From NCBI GenBank assembly GCA_902551755.1, contig CACDEB010000001.1:309803-373802 (forward strand): a stretch of DNA of 64,000 nt, written 5' to 3'. Shown piece after piece: positions 13,042 to 27,158 of the stretch. A model generated the notes under the pieces. That model was not told where the DNA came from, did no database searches, and worked only from the letters and a program-made list of their open reading frames with translations. Made by a program: the position numbers and the translations under genes. Source of the stretch: an uncultured Pelagibacteraceae bacterium (GTDB lineage Bacteria; Pseudomonadota; Alphaproteobacteria; Pelagibacterales; Pelagibacteraceae). The first letter of the stretch is position 1; each line of letters opens with the position of its first letter.

Positions 13042-14997
13042 ATGAAAGTACCAGTACTATTACCAAACATTTTTGATCACCCATTTACATACACTTCAAA
13101 AGAAAAACTTAAAATTGGTGACTATGTAGAAGTGCCTTTTGGTAAAAAAAAAATGATAGGAATTATCTGGGATAATTTTGAAGAAGGCCCCAAAAAAAAA
13201 TTTAAAATCAAAGATATTATAAAAAAATTTACAAAAGATCCTTTAGAAAATAAAACAATAAAATTTTTAAACTGGTTTTCTGATTATAATATTGTTCCAA
13301 AGGGTATGGCGTTAAAGCTTCATCTAGTTAATAATTCTTTAGAAGAAGAATATAAAGCAGATATTTACGAACAGTTTAATAAGAAACACCCAACCAAAGA
13401 TTATAGTCTTAGTACCCAGCAAAAAAAAAGTTTATTAGAAATAGAAAAGGAGGATAGAAATTTTAGAGTTCATGTATTACAAGGGACTACAGGTTCAGGA
13501 AAAACAATAGTTTATTTTAATGCAATTAAAAAAAAACTAAATGAAGGGTATCAATCTTTGATTTTACTTCCTGAAATTGGTCTCACAAAAGAATTTGAAA
13601 AAAATTTCATTTCTTTTTTTGGTTTTAAACCAGCTATTTGGCATTCATCAGTTACAAAGAAAAATAAAAAGATAATTTGGAGCGGTTTGAAATCAGGAAA
13701 GATTAAAGTTGTTATAGGGGCTAGGTCGGCTTTATTTTTACCTTTTAAAAAGTTAGGTCTTATTACAATAGACGAAGAACACGACCAATCCTACAAACAA
13801 GATGAGGGTGTAAACTATCATGCTAGAGATATGGCAATATCCAGAGCATCATTTGAAAATATACCTATCAATTTGATATCTGCTGTTCCATCTATCGAAA
13901 CTTACAAAAATATTAAAGGAAAAAAGTTTCATTCATCAAGGTTAACTGGGCGATTTAGAGATGCAAAGTTGCCAGATTATGAAATTATAAAAATAAAAAA
14001 AAGTGAAAAAAAAGGAACATTTATTTCAGAGGAATTGATTGAAAAAGTAAAAGATAATTTATCTAGGAATAATCAGGTTTTATTTTTTGTAAATAGAAGA
14101 GGTTACTCGCCATTTGTATTATGTAAAAATTGTTTAAAAACTTTTGACTGTCCTTTTTGTTCAATTAATCTTGTTTATCATAAGATAAGAAATAAAGTTT
14201 TATGTCATTATTGTGGTTATTCCACAGAAATGGAACGAGACTGCTCTACAAAGGACTCTAAATGTGATTTTAGCTTTAGTGGTCCAGGTGTGGAAAAAAT
14301 ACTTGAGGAAATTAAAAAGATTTTTCCTGATAAAAACACTTTAATTTTCTCAAGTGACACCATGAATAAAAAGGACTCATCTTTTAAAATCCAAAAGATA
14401 ATTGATAATAAGATTAATATTTTAATTGGTACTCAACTGATTTCAAAAGGTTTTCATTTTCCTAATCTGAACTGTATTATTGTATTGGATATTGATTATT
14501 CTTCTAGAGGTTACGATTTAAGAAGTGCTGAAAAAACTGTACAGCTTTACCACCAACTATCAGGCAGAGCCGGTCGAGAAGGAAAGCCTTCGACTGTTTA
14601 TTTTCAAACAATGAATTTAAACTCAGATTACATATCACAAATCGTAAATCCTGATCCTTATATTTTTTTGGATAAAGAATTAATTCTGAGAGAAAAGAAT
14701 TTATTGCCTCCTTTTGAGAGGTTTATATCAATAATAGTTAGTGCTCAAAATAGCAAAAAATCCGACCAGGCATCATTTGAATTGTCAGAATTTTTAAAAA
14801 AAAACCTTAAAGTAAAGATTCTTGGACCAGTAAACGCTCCGATTTATAAAGTAAGAGGAAATTACAGGAATAGGATTTTATTAAGATCCGCAAAGAATAT
14901 TTCAGCTCAGAAAAACTTAAAAATGGCTCTTAAAAAATTTAATATCCCAAAAGGAATAAAACTTTCAGTTGATGTTGATCCAATAAATTTCAATTAA
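13042..14997 (+). CDS. priA: Primosomal replication restart helicase PriA
   Basis: Superfamily 2 DNA helicase that reloads the replisome at stalled forks. The protein has 651 residues, somewhat shorter than the E. coli enzyme. The N-terminal DNA-binding domain starts VPVLLPNIFDHPFTY; Walker A is GTTGSGKT at 148-155; the DEEH box begins at D244; zinc cysteines are C361, C364, C370, C373, C388, C391, C401 and C408. The first six keep the PriA spacing (CxxC-x5-CxxC-x14-CxxC-x9), but the last pair is C-x6-C instead of C-x2-C, a four-residue insertion. Motif V/VI region reads LIGTQLISKGFHFPNL and QLSGRAGREGKPS. It stands 99 bp before atpH. Confidence 0.95.
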   Translation: MKVPVLLPNIFDHPFTYTSKEKLKIGDYVEVPFGKKKMIGIIWDNFEEGPKKKFKIKDIIKKFTKDPLENKTIKFLNWFSDYNIVPKGMALKLHLVNNSLEEEYKADIYEQFNKKHPTKDYSLSTQQKKSLLEIEKEDRNFRVHVLQGTTGSGKTIVYFNAIKKKLNEGYQSLILLPEIGLTKEFEKNFISFFGFKPAIWHSSVTKKNKKIIWSGLKSGKIKVVIGARSALFLPFKKLGLITIDEEHDQSYKQDEGVNYHARDMAISRASFENIPINLISAVPSIETYKNIKGKKFHSSRLTGRFRDAKLPDYEIIKIKKSEKKGTFISEELIEKVKDNLSRNNQVLFFVNRRGYSPFVLCKNCLKTFDCPFCSINLVYHKIRNKVLCHYCGYSTEMERDCSTKDSKCDFSFSGPGVEKILEEIKKIFPDKNTLIFSSDTMNKKDSSFKIQKIIDNKINILIGTQLISKGFHFPNLNCIIVLDIDYSSRGYDLRSAEKTVQLYHQLSGRAGREGKPSTVYFQTMNLNSDYISQIVNPDPYIFLDKELILREKNLLPPFERFISIIVSAQNSKKSDQASFELSEFLKKNLKVKILGPVNAPIYKVRGNYRNRILLRSAKNISAQKNLKMALKKFNIPKGIKLSVDVDPINFN

Positions 14998-15096
14998 TTG
15001 TTATTTTTGTGACTTTTTTTAAAGCTCTTACTTGATCGTTACTTGCCTATATGTTAATTAATCTGAAAATTTATCAGCAATTATAAAGGATCTAAC

Positions 15097-15645
15097 TTGT
15101 CTAATTCCAAAACTAAAGCAACAAACAGTTATTCTCAGTCTTTGTTTGAGCTTGCGAAAGAGAATAGTGTATTAGATGAAATTGAGTTTCAGGCAAAGTC
15201 ATTATACAGCGTAATTAAAGACTCTCAGGATTTCTCAACTTTTATAAAAGATCCTACATTCAAACAAGATAAACAGCTTGAAATTTTTAGTGCAATTTTT
15301 GAAAAAGTAAAATTGAACAGCTTGTTTATAAAGTTCATTAAATTTCTTATTTATAAAAGAAGAATATTTTTTTTAAAAAATATTTTAAACGATTTTATCA
15401 CTTATTGCTCAATTCAAAGAGGAGAAGTAAGAGCTGAGCTTGTATCTTCGAAAAAATTAGATAACTCTCAGATAGAAAAAATTAAAGAGGAAATGACTAA
15501 AGACTTCAATTCAAAAATAAACTTAAGTTATAAGGTAGATGAATCACTGCTTGCTGGAGTAAAAATAAAAATTGGAAGTATTATGATTGATAACTCTTTA
15601 AAGAATAAATTAATGAAAATGAAAAACTCAATGAAGGAAGTATAA
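15097..15645 (+). CDS. atpH: ATP synthase F1 delta subunit
   Basis: Delta (OSCP-type) subunit linking F1 to the peripheral stalk of the ATP synthase. It has 182 residues. The N-terminus [13 protein letters not shown] is typical, as is the C-terminal section with [22 protein letters not shown]. The start is TTG at 15097, supported by AAGGA 6 bp upstream and the absence of a nearby in-frame ATG. The preceding 99 bp could hold the operon promoter, for example TTGATC at 15032 with TAATTA 17 bp later, but the match is weak. Its stop shares a base with atpA. Confidence 0.93.
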   Translation: MSNSKTKATNSYSQSLFELAKENSVLDEIEFQAKSLYSVIKDSQDFSTFIKDPTFKQDKQLEIFSAIFEKVKLNSLFIKFIKFLIYKRRIFFLKNILNDFITYCSIQRGEVRAELVSSKKLDNSQIEKIKEEMTKDFNSKINLSYKVDESLLAGVKIKIGSIMIDNSLKNKLMKMKNSMKEV

Positions 15646-17180
15646 TGGATATTAACCCATCAGAAGTAACAAAAATATTAAAAGAACAAATTAAAAAATT
15701 TGGAGATAAATCTGAGGTAACAGAAATTGGTCAAGTTTTGTCTGTAGGAGACGGAATAGCAAGAATTTACGGACTCGACAATGTTCAAGCTGGTGAGATG
15801 GTGGAATTTGCTGATGGTTCTAAAGGTATGGCATTAAACTTAGAAAGCGATAACGTTGGGGTAGTTATTTTTGGTGATGATAGAGCAGTTAAAGAAGGTG
15901 ATACAGTCAAAAGGACTGGAGCGATTGTTGACACACCAGTTGGGAAAGAATTACTTGGGAGAGTTGTTGATGGATTAGGAAATCCAATAGACGGTAAAGG
16001 AGCTTTAGACAAAAGTATAAAAAGAAGTAGAGTCGAGGTGAAAGCACCAGGAATTATTCCAAGAAAATCTGTCAGCGAACCAATGCAAACAGGTTTAAAA
16101 TCAATTGATAGTTTGGTTCCAATAGGTAGAGGTCAAAGAGAATTAATTATTGGAGATCGTCAAACAGGAAAAACTGCTGTTGCTATTGATGCGATAATTA
16201 ATCAAAAAAAGATAAACGAGTCAGGTGACGAAAAACAAAAACTTTATTGTATTTATGTTGCAATAGGTCAAAAACGATCGACTGTTAGACAGATAGAGAA
16301 AACTTTGGAAGAGGCTGGAGCTATGGAATATACAACAATTGTTGCGGCAACAGCTTCGGATGCAGCTCCATTACAATTTTTAGCTCCATACACCGGATGT
16401 GCTATGGGTGAATATTTTAGAGACAATGGAATGCATGCTTTAATTATTTATGACGATCTTTCAAAACAAGCAGTAGCCTACAGACAAATGTCACTTCTTT
16501 TAAGACGTCCTCCAGGAAGAGAGGCATATCCAGGAGATGTTTTTTATTTACATAGTCGATTACTTGAAAGAGCGGCAAAATTAGGTGATGAACATGGAGG
16601 AGGATCATTAACTGCGTTGCCAATCATCGAAACTCAAGCAGGAGACGTATCAGCTTACATACCAACTAACGTAATCTCAATTACTGATGGACAAATATTT
16701 TTAGAGACAGAACTATTCAATCAAGGAATAAGACCTGCAATTAATGTTGGCTTATCTGTTTCAAGGGTAGGATCTTCTGCTCAAACAAAAGCTATGAAAA
16801 AAGTTTCTGGATCTATGAAACTTGAACTTGCTCAATATAGAGAGATGGCAGCTTTTGCACAGTTTGGATCTGACTTAGATGCGTCAACCCAAAAACTTTT
16901 AAACAGAGGAGCAAAATTAACTGAATTATTGAAACAAAAACAATATTCTCCAATGACAGTAGCTGAGCAAGTTATTTCTGTCTTTTGTGGTGTAAAAGGT
17001 CACTTAGACGATATTCAACAAAAAGATATATCAAAATTTGAGAGAGATATAATTGAGAAATGTAAATCTGAACAACCAGATTTGATAAATTCAATAATTT
17101 CATCAGGAAAACTTGAAGAAGAAAATGAGAAAAAATTGACGAGTATTATTTTGGATTTAAAGAAAAATTTTGATAAATAA
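15645..17180 (+). CDS. atpA: ATP synthase F1 alpha subunit
   Basis: Regulatory, non-catalytic nucleotide-binding alpha subunit of F1. It has 511 residues, normal. The Walker A motif is [13 protein letters not shown] at about residues 169-181; [24 protein letters not shown] contains the Walker B region; the arginine finger is in the [14 protein letters not shown] segment, and the family signature follows. The N-terminus begins [16 protein letters not shown], as usual for alphaproteobacteria. It overlaps atpH by one base and is 2 bp from atpG. The F0 genes (a, b, c subunits) are not in this window, as is usual for alphaproteobacteria, where F0 and F1 operons are separate. Confidence 0.98.
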   Translation: MDINPSEVTKILKEQIKKFGDKSEVTEIGQVLSVGDGIARIYGLDNVQAGEMVEFADGSKGMALNLESDNVGVVIFGDDRAVKEGDTVKRTGAIVDTPVGKELLGRVVDGLGNPIDGKGALDKSIKRSRVEVKAPGIIPRKSVSEPMQTGLKSIDSLVPIGRGQRELIIGDRQTGKTAVAIDAIINQKKINESGDEKQKLYCIYVAIGQKRSTVRQIEKTLEEAGAMEYTTIVAATASDAAPLQFLAPYTGCAMGEYFRDNGMHALIIYDDLSKQAVAYRQMSLLLRRPPGREAYPGDVFYLHSRLLERAAKLGDEHGGGSLTALPIIETQAGDVSAYIPTNVISITDGQIFLETELFNQGIRPAINVGLSVSRVGSSAQTKAMKKVSGSMKLELAQYREMAAFAQFGSDLDASTQKLLNRGAKLTELLKQKQYSPMTVAEQVISVFCGVKGHLDDIQQKDISKFERDIIEKCKSEQPDLINSIISSGKLEEENEKKLTSIILDLKKNFDK

Positions 17181-17182
17181 TT

Positions 17183-19477
<2,295 letters not shown>

Positions 19478-19478
<1 letters not shown>

Positions 19479-19870
19479 TGTCAGATTCGTTTAACTTGGA
19501 AATTGTTAATCCAGAAAAATTATTCCTTTCTTTAGATAATGTATCTGAGGTAGTGGTACCTGCATTTGAAGGTGATATGGGTATTTTGAAAGATCACATA
19601 TCTATAATTTCATTTTTAAAACCTGGAATAGTCAAGGTTTTTACAGGCAATGAAGTAAAAGAATTATATGTTGAAGATGGAATTATTGAATTTAGTGAAA
19701 ATTCTTTATCAATTCTTACAAGCAGAATTATTGACATAAAAGAAATTAAAAAAGACGATTTAAGCTCAATGATTAATGAGGCCAACGAAGCTTTAAAAGA
19801 AGAAAATTTAGACGACCAAAAAAGATTTATAGCAAATCAAAAAATTGATGTTTTGAATAGACTCAATTAG
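19478..19870 (+). CDS. atpC: ATP synthase F1 epsilon subunit
   Basis: Epsilon subunit, which sits at the foot of the rotor and can inhibit ATP hydrolysis. It has 130 residues: an N-terminal beta sandwich (FNLEIVNPEKLFLSL; VPAFEGDMGILKDH) and a C-terminal helical hairpin from about residue 88 (IKEIKKDDLSSMINEANE). Last gene of the F1 operon; it converges with rppH with only one base between the stop codons, and no convincing GC-rich terminator is present there. Confidence 0.93.
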
Positions 19871-19871
19871 A

Positions 19872-20348
19872 TTATTTTAAAATATCCAACACTTTTTTTT
19901 TGACTTCATTATAAACGTCAAATTTGAAATCAACCACATTTTTAGTAATATCTTCAAGGTTTATCCATTTCCACTCTAAGAACTCAGGCTTTTTGGTTTT
20001 TATATTTATTTCGTTATCACTGCCCAGAAATCTCATACAAAACCACTTTTGTATTTGACCTTTATATTTTCCTTTCCATATTATTCCTAAAAGATTTTGA
20101 GGAAGCAGATAAGTTTGAAAACCGTCCAACTCTTTAATCAATTTAACGTTTGTTATACTTGTTTCTTCTTCTAACTCTCTTGTAGCTGCATCAAGATAGT
20201 TCTCATTTTCATCAATTCCACCCTGAGGCATTTGCCAATAATTGTTTGGATTATCTATTCTTTTTGCTACAAAGACCTCGTTATTTTGATTAAGTAAAAC
20301 AATGCCCACTCCTTTTCTAAGTGGCAACTTTTTAAACTTTTCGAGCAT
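19872..20348 (-). CDS. rppH: RNA pyrophosphohydrolase (Nudix family)
   Basis: Nudix hydrolase that removes pyrophosphate from the 5' end of mRNA and so triggers decay. It has 158 residues. The Nudix box runs from G43 (GGIDENENYLDAATRELEEE), fitting Gx5Ex7REUxEE, and is preceded by NYWQMPQGG, which is characteristic of RppH rather than generic MutT enzymes. The C-terminal segment EWKWINLEDI is also typical. It is the last gene of the minus-strand operon beginning at rplU and follows ctpA with no gap; the same ctpA-rppH order is known in other alphaproteobacteria. Confidence 0.92.
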   Translation of the reverse strand: MLEKFKKLPLRKGVGIVLLNQNNEVFVAKRIDNPNNYWQMPQGGIDENENYLDAATRELEEETSITNVKLIKELDGFQTYLLPQNLLGIIWKGKYKGQIQKWFCMRFLGSDNEINIKTKKPEFLEWKWINLEDITKNVVDFKFDVYNEVKKKVLDILK

Positions 20349-21476
20349 CTATCCTGCTAAAAGTTTACGTGCAAAATTTAATTGATTATCGGTTTCTGTA
20401 TCAATTCGAAAATCACTCTCTTCTTCTTCAATTGATATATCTGGAGCAACACCAACCTCTGAAATTGATTTTCCTGAAGGTAAATAATATTTTGAAATTG
20501 TAAGTCTAATTGCTCCCTCATTTTTAAGAGGAATTATTGATTGAACAGAACCTTTACCATATGTACTTTCACCAACCAAAACTGCTCTTTTGTGATCCTT
20601 TAATGCTCCAGCAACTATTTCTGATGCTGACGCAGATCCATTATTAATTAAAACTACAAGAGTTTTACCATTTATTAAATCTCCACTACTTGCAAACCAT
20701 TTTCTATTTTCACTTTTTTGTCGGCCCTTGGTCGATACAATTTCTCCATCCTCAAGAAAAAAATCTGATATTTTAATTGCTTGAGATAATAATCCTCCAG
20801 GATTATTACGTAAGTCAAGGATATAGCTTTCAATTTTTTTATCTCTTTTAAATTTTTTAATCTCAGTTTTAATTTGACTACCACTATTTTCATTAAATGA
20901 TGTCAATCTTAAATAACCAATTTTCTTATCATAAGTCTTTGATTTCACTGATGCGATTTGAATAATTTCTCTCGTAATATTGAATATTAATGATTTCTTT
21001 TTCCCAACTCTTCTAACTGTAATTTCGATACTACTTCCAACTGGACCTCTCATTAAATCAACGGCTTCAGTCAATGTCTTTCCTTGTACCTGCGTGTCAT
21101 TTATTTTCACTATGTAATCACCTGCTTTAACACCAGCTTTGTCAGCAGGAGAATTATCTATTGGAGATATTACTTTTACAACACCTGCTTCCATACCGAC
21201 TTCAATTCCTAATCCCCCAAATTTACCGCTTGTTTCAGTTTCCATTTGTTTAAGATCCTCTGGTGATAAATATGCAGAATATGGGTCAAGCGATCTTAAG
21301 ACGCCATCGATTGCAGCATCCATTGCTTCAGCTTGATCTATCTCTTCAACATATTCTTTGTTGACCTTATCAAGTACTTCTCCAAATAAATCTACTTTAT
21401 CGTAAATGTTATCATTATTTGAAAATGCAAGTGTAAACGTATGAAAAATTATAATTACAAAAATAATTATTCTCAT
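20349..21476 (-). CDS. ctpA: C-terminal processing peptidase, S41 family
   Basis: Periplasmic serine protease that trims or degrades envelope proteins from their C-termini. It has 375 residues: signal peptide about 1-19, a PDZ domain at about 85-165 (GGLGIEVGMEAGVVKV, GVKAGDYIVKIN), then the S41 domain with the catalytic serine in GSASASEI (281-288) and catalytic lysine K308 in TYGKGSVQ. The start overlaps the rsfS stop by one base. In other bacteria this family controls peptidoglycan hydrolases. The neighbouring envelope peptidase gene often found upstream in relatives is absent here. Confidence 0.93.
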   Translation of the reverse strand: MRIIIFVIIIFHTFTLAFSNNDNIYDKVDLFGEVLDKVNKEYVEEIDQAEAMDAAIDGVLRSLDPYSAYLSPEDLKQMETETSGKFGGLGIEVGMEAGVVKVISPIDNSPADKAGVKAGDYIVKINDTQVQGKTLTEAVDLMRGPVGSSIEITVRRVGKKKSLIFNITREIIQIASVKSKTYDKKIGYLRLTSFNENSGSQIKTEIKKFKRDKKIESYILDLRNNPGGLLSQAIKISDFFLEDGEIVSTKGRQKSENRKWFASSGDLINGKTLVVLINNGSASASEIVAGALKDHKRAVLVGESTYGKGSVQSIIPLKNEGAIRLTISKYYLPSGKSISEVGVAPDISIEEEESDFRIDTETDNQLNFARKLLAG

Positions 21477-21826
21477 TAAACAATAACTTTCTCTTTTGGA
21501 ATTAACTCAGACCAAATTTTTTCTAATTCATAAAACTTTCTTTTCTCTGGATTAAAAATATGAACTACAATGTCTATTCCATCTACCAGTTTCCACTCAG
21601 CACTATCTTTTCCCTCAATTTTACAATTTTTTAATCCATTAGTTTTAAACTTTTCCAAAACTTGTTCAGAAAGAGACTGGATATGTCTAGAAGACGTTCC
21701 ACTTGCAACAATCATATAGTCAGCTATTGAGGATTTATCTTTAAGATCTATAGATACTATGTCTAAAGCCTTATTACTATCGAGTGTTTTGATGATGATT
21801 TTTTTTAAGTCTAAGTTTTCGGCCAT
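21476..21826 (-). CDS. rsfS: Ribosomal silencing factor RsfS
   Basis: Small protein of the Iojap/RsfS family that binds ribosomal protein uL14 and blocks subunit joining when nutrients are low. It has 116 residues, with the family core YMIVASGTSSRHIQSL at about 39-54 and the C-terminal VDGIDIVVHIFNPEKRKFYELEKIW. It follows nadD by 15 bp, as in most alphaproteobacteria. The usual next gene, rlmH, is not between it and ctpA. Confidence 0.93.
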   Translation of the reverse strand: MAENLDLKKIIIKTLDSNKALDIVSIDLKDKSSIADYMIVASGTSSRHIQSLSEQVLEKFKTNGLKNCKIEGKDSAEWKLVDGIDIVVHIFNPEKRKFYELEKIWSELIPKEKVIV

Positions 21827-21841
21827 TAATTATTTACCTTA

Positions 21842-22375
21842 TCAAATATTTCTTATTTGAGAAGATGAAATATTTACCTTATTAAAACTTATGTATTTTA
21901 GACCCCTTTTTTTTAAGTTCTTATAAGCCACTGATTCCTTTGATCTTTTTTTGTACCCGCTTCTATCAAAAACTAAAATTTTTGCTAACTTTCCAATTTT
22001 AGACCAATTGTTCCATTTATGAAAATTTATGAGATTATCAGCTCCCATTATAAAAAAAATTTCGTTATTGCGATTCTTTTTAAAAAATTTTATAAGCTTA
22101 ATTGTCTTATTAGATTTAATTTTTTTTTCATAAAAACTCACAGTCACATACTTTGTTTTTTTTGTTAAACTCTTTGCAATTTGGATTCTTTTTTTAAGGC
22201 TGTAAAAACTTTTACTTTTAAAAGGGTTTTTTTCTGTAATAGCCCATACAATTTTATCTAATTTGAATAATTTTTTAGCAACTTTAGAAATTTTTAAATG
22301 CCCTTTGTGAGCAGGATCAAAAGTTCCGCCAAGAATACCGAGTCTAACTTTTTTTTTAAGATCGTATTTGGCCAT
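21842..22375 (-). CDS. nadD: Nicotinate-nucleotide adenylyltransferase
   Basis: Transfers AMP from ATP to nicotinate mononucleotide, the step before NAD synthetase. It has 177 residues, slightly short for the family. The nucleotidyltransferase motif is GILGGTFDPAHKGHLKIS at about 13-30 with the HxGH-type KGH; FIMGADNLINFHKWNNW lies mid-protein; the C-terminal ISSSQIR is the conserved end motif, after which only two residues remain. It overlaps the end of proA by 20 bases. Confidence 0.92.
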   Translation of the reverse strand: MAKYDLKKKVRLGILGGTFDPAHKGHLKISKVAKKLFKLDKIVWAITEKNPFKSKSFYSLKKRIQIAKSLTKKTKYVTVSFYEKKIKSNKTIKLIKFFKKNRNNEIFFIMGADNLINFHKWNNWSKIGKLAKILVFDRSGYKKRSKESVAYKNLKKRGLKYISFNKVNISSSQIRNI

Positions 22376-23602
22376 TTCCTATTACTTCATATTTATAAGA
22401 TACAAGTTGATTTAATCCAACAGGACCTCTAGGTGGTAATTTATTAGTTGATATACCTACTTCGCCACCAAAGCCAAGTTCAGCTCCATCTGCAAATTGA
22501 GTCGATGAATTATGAATTAATATTGAACTTTTCACATTTTCAAAAAAGTATTTTGTATTTTTTTTATTATTAGAAATAATTGCCTCAGTATGTGAGGTAC
22601 CATACTTATTAATGTGTTCGACGGCATCTTCTACATTGTTGACTTTTTTAACAGAAATTTTTAATGACAAGTATTCGGTCGACCAATCTTTAGGTGTTGC
22701 TTTATGAATTTTTTTTGGAGAAATTTTTCTGATAGTGTCGTCAGCATATATTTCACAATTGTTTTTTAATAAATCATTAATAATTAAATTGATTTTTTCG
22801 CTAGATAGTTTTCTATGAATAAGCAATGTCTCTGTAGCACCACAAATTCCAGGGTTTCTTAATTTTGCATTTAATATAATTTTACTTGCCATTTTGTGAT
22901 TTACTTTTTCATCTACAAATGTATGACATAAACCTTCAAGATGTCCTATGGTGGGTATATTTGAATATTTTTTTACCTTTTTTACTAGATTTTTGCCGCC
23001 TCTTGGAATTATAACATCTATGTAAGACTCCATTTTAGACAATAAAAAATCTACCACTTTTCTATTTTTTTTTTCAATAAATTGAACAAAATTTACATCT
23101 ACATTATTTTTCTTAAGAGCTTTTCTGAATAAGTTTGATATAATTTTATTAGAATTAAAAGCCTCTGAACCTCCTTTTAATATTACACTATTTCCAGATT
23201 TAAAACATAAGGCAGAGACGTCTGAAGTTACGTTTGGTCTACTTTCATAAATAACTCCAATTACCCCAATAGGAATAGTAACTTTTTTAACCTTTAATTT
23301 GTTAGGTCTTCTCCATTTAGAAACCACTCTATTAATTGGGTCTTTGAGTTTAATTATTTCTAATACAGATTTCCTGATACCTTCAATCTTTTTATCATTA
23401 AGCTCTAATCTATTTATTAAATTAATATCAAGTTTTTTTTGTCTAGCTATCTTCAGGTCCCTTAAATTTTCTTTTAAAATTTTGTCATTATATTTAGTTA
23501 ATAAGCTCACATAATCTTTTAAAATTTTATTTTTTTTTTCTTTATTAATAATTTTTAATCCTGCCTTAACTGCGTTTATTCCAATTCTATTTAAATAATT
23601 TT

Positions 23603-23606
<4 letters not shown>
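22356..23606 (-). CDS. proA: Gamma-glutamyl phosphate reductase
   Basis: NADPH-dependent reductase making glutamate-5-semialdehyde for proline. It has 416 residues and belongs to the aldehyde dehydrogenase superfamily. The catalytic cysteine lies in NPGICGATETLLIHR; other family blocks are PIGVIGVIYESRPNVTSD and SSTQFADGAELGFGGEVGIST. It overlaps the end of proB by four bases (ATGA). The pair proB-proA within the obgE-nadD operon is standard for alphaproteobacteria. Confidence 0.95.
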
Positions 23607-25715
<2,109 letters not shown>

Positions 25716-25970
25716 TTAATTGGGTTTAACTGAAACGTAAGTCCTATCAGACTTTGATTTTTTGAAAATAACTTTCCCTTTTATCACCGAAAAGATTGAA
25801 TGATCTTTTCCCATACCAACATTTTGTCCAGGGAAAATTTTTGTTCCCCTTTGTCTAACAATAATATTTCCAGGCACTACAAACTGACCCCCATATTTTT
25901 TGACTCCTAGACGTCTGCCTGCACTATCTCTTCCGTTCCTTGACGATCCACCTGCTTTTTTTGTTGCCAT
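25716..25970 (-). CDS. rpmA: 50S ribosomal protein bL27
   Basis: Ribosomal protein near the peptidyl-transferase centre. It has 84 residues, beginning [20 protein letters not shown] with the conserved [22 protein letters not shown] after it. The N-terminus needs no processing (no Firmicutes-type extension). Its start overlaps the rplU stop by one base. Confidence 0.97.
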   Translation of the reverse strand: MATKKAGGSSRNGRDSAGRRLGVKKYGGQFVVPGNIIVRQRGTKIFPGQNVGMGKDHSIFSVIKGKVIFKKSKSDRTYVSVKPN

Positions 25971-26374
25971 TATTTAACTTTAGTTGTTGTTTTTTTTTCT
26001 TCTTTTTTTTTGCTTACTTTAGTAATTTTCTCTGCCTCAGACAAGACCTTTCCATCTTTTGACATAATTTTGTTTACTCTAATTAATGAAAATTGTTGTC
26101 TGTGACCGTTTTTTCTTCTTGAATTTTTACGTCTACGTTTTTTAAATATTAAAACAGTTCTATTTTTTGAATTTTTTAATAATTCAGCCTCAACTTTTGC
26201 ACCAGAAACAACAGGGTTACCTAACTCAATATTATTGTCATCTCCGTAAGCCAAAATCTCTTTGAACTCTATTTTACTATTTGGCTTACCTTTTGGAAAT
26301 TTTTCAATTTTTAAAATTTCTCCAGCTTTGACTTTGTACTGTTTTCCACCTGTTTGTATGACTGCAAATGACAT
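25970..26374 (-). CDS. rplU: 50S ribosomal protein bL21
   Basis: Large-subunit ribosomal protein. With the start at 26374 it has 134 residues, beginning [15 protein letters not shown] as expected, followed by [13 protein letters not shown] and a lysine-rich tail. A longer reading from 26401 is possible, but that ATG lies within the predicted -10 element, while the ATG at 26374 has AGGAA about 9 bp upstream. First gene of the operon rplU-rpmA-obgE-proB-proA-nadD-rsfS-ctpA-rppH. Confidence 0.95.
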   Translation of the reverse strand: MSFAVIQTGGKQYKVKAGEILKIEKFPKGKPNSKIEFKEILAYGDDNNIELGNPVVSGAKVEAELLKNSKNRTVLIFKKRRRKNSRRKNGHRQQFSLIRVNKIMSKDGKVLSEAEKITKVSKKKEEKKTTTKVK

Positions 26375-26399
26375 AAAAGTATTTCCTAAATTATGCTGC

Positions 26400-26427
26400 A
26401 ATATAGTTATAAGGTATTTATAGTCAA
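26400..26427 (-). promoter_or_regulatory. Sigma-70 type promoter of the rplU operon
   Basis: Reading the minus strand, TTGACT (26427-26422) and TATATT (26405-26400) are separated by 16 bp. Transcription would begin near 26393, leaving a leader of about 19 bases before the rplU ATG at 26374. The element fits exactly in the gap after gloB and supports the shorter rplU start. Confidence 0.65.
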
Positions 26428-26437
26428 GTTATATCGA

Positions 26438-27157
26438 TTAAAAATTATCCTTTAAATCCCTTAATTTTGAAAATTCTTTCTGATTTTTTGCCCTTAAAAA
26501 AATGTTACAATTCAATTCATCTTTTATTGTAGATGGCACAGAAGGAAAACCGCTATCCATTTTTTTTTTAATATTAAGAATCTTTTTTTTAAGTTCAGAA
26601 TTGTTTTGATCAAATTTTTGACAAAAAATTGCATTATTCAAAGTATATTCGTGTCCAAAATATACTTTTGTTTCAGGAGGTAAAACTTTTAATCTTAATA
26701 ATGAATTAAACATATCTTCATAGCTCCCCTCAAAAATTCTTCCACACCCCAGAGAAAACAATGTATCTCCAGTGAAAACCGTTTTTTCTCTAAAAAAATG
26801 AAAGCATATATGTCCAGAAGTGTGCCCAGGTACATGAATTACTTTAAATTCAAATATGTCATCCTTCCAAACCTGATTGTCTTTTAAGGAAATATCAATC
26901 ATAGGAATTCTATCTTTATCATCTTCAAAGGCTAGAATTTTTGCGTCAAACTTACTTTTAAGAATATTATTTCCACCAATATGATCACCATGATGATGAG
27001 TATTTAGAATGTATTTTAAATTTAAATTATTTTTTTTGATACACTCTAATACTGGTTTAGCCTCTCCAGGATCTACCACGCAAGTATCCAGGTTTTTTTC
27101 ATTGATTAGCAAATATGAAAAATTGTCAGTAAGACATTTTATTATTTCAATTTTCAC
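26438..27157 (-). CDS. gloB: Hydroxyacylglutathione hydrolase (glyoxalase II)
   Basis: Metallo-beta-lactamase fold hydrolase that splits S-lactoylglutathione to lactate and glutathione, the second step of methylglyoxal detoxification. It has 239 residues. The metal-binding motif is THHHGDHIGG at about 52-61, followed by VPGHTSGHICF, GDTLFSLGCGRIFEG and FGHEYTLNNAIF, the glyoxalase II signature including the C-terminal glutathione-binding part. It is one base after metW, so it is probably carried on the metX-metW transcript. Confidence 0.93.
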   Translation of the reverse strand: MKIEIIKCLTDNFSYLLINEKNLDTCVVDPGEAKPVLECIKKNNLNLKYILNTHHHGDHIGGNNILKSKFDAKILAFEDDKDRIPMIDISLKDNQVWKDDIFEFKVIHVPGHTSGHICFHFFREKTVFTGDTLFSLGCGRIFEGSYEDMFNSLLRLKVLPPETKVYFGHEYTLNNAIFCQKFDQNNSELKKKILNIKKKMDSGFPSVPSTIKDELNCNIFLRAKNQKEFSKLRDLKDNF

Positions 27158-27158
27158 T

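Noticed and set aside
26374-26401. Longer N-terminus for rplU from 26401
   Set aside because: That ATG falls inside the predicted -10 element and adds nine residues not seen in bL21; the ATG at 26374 has a ribosome site.
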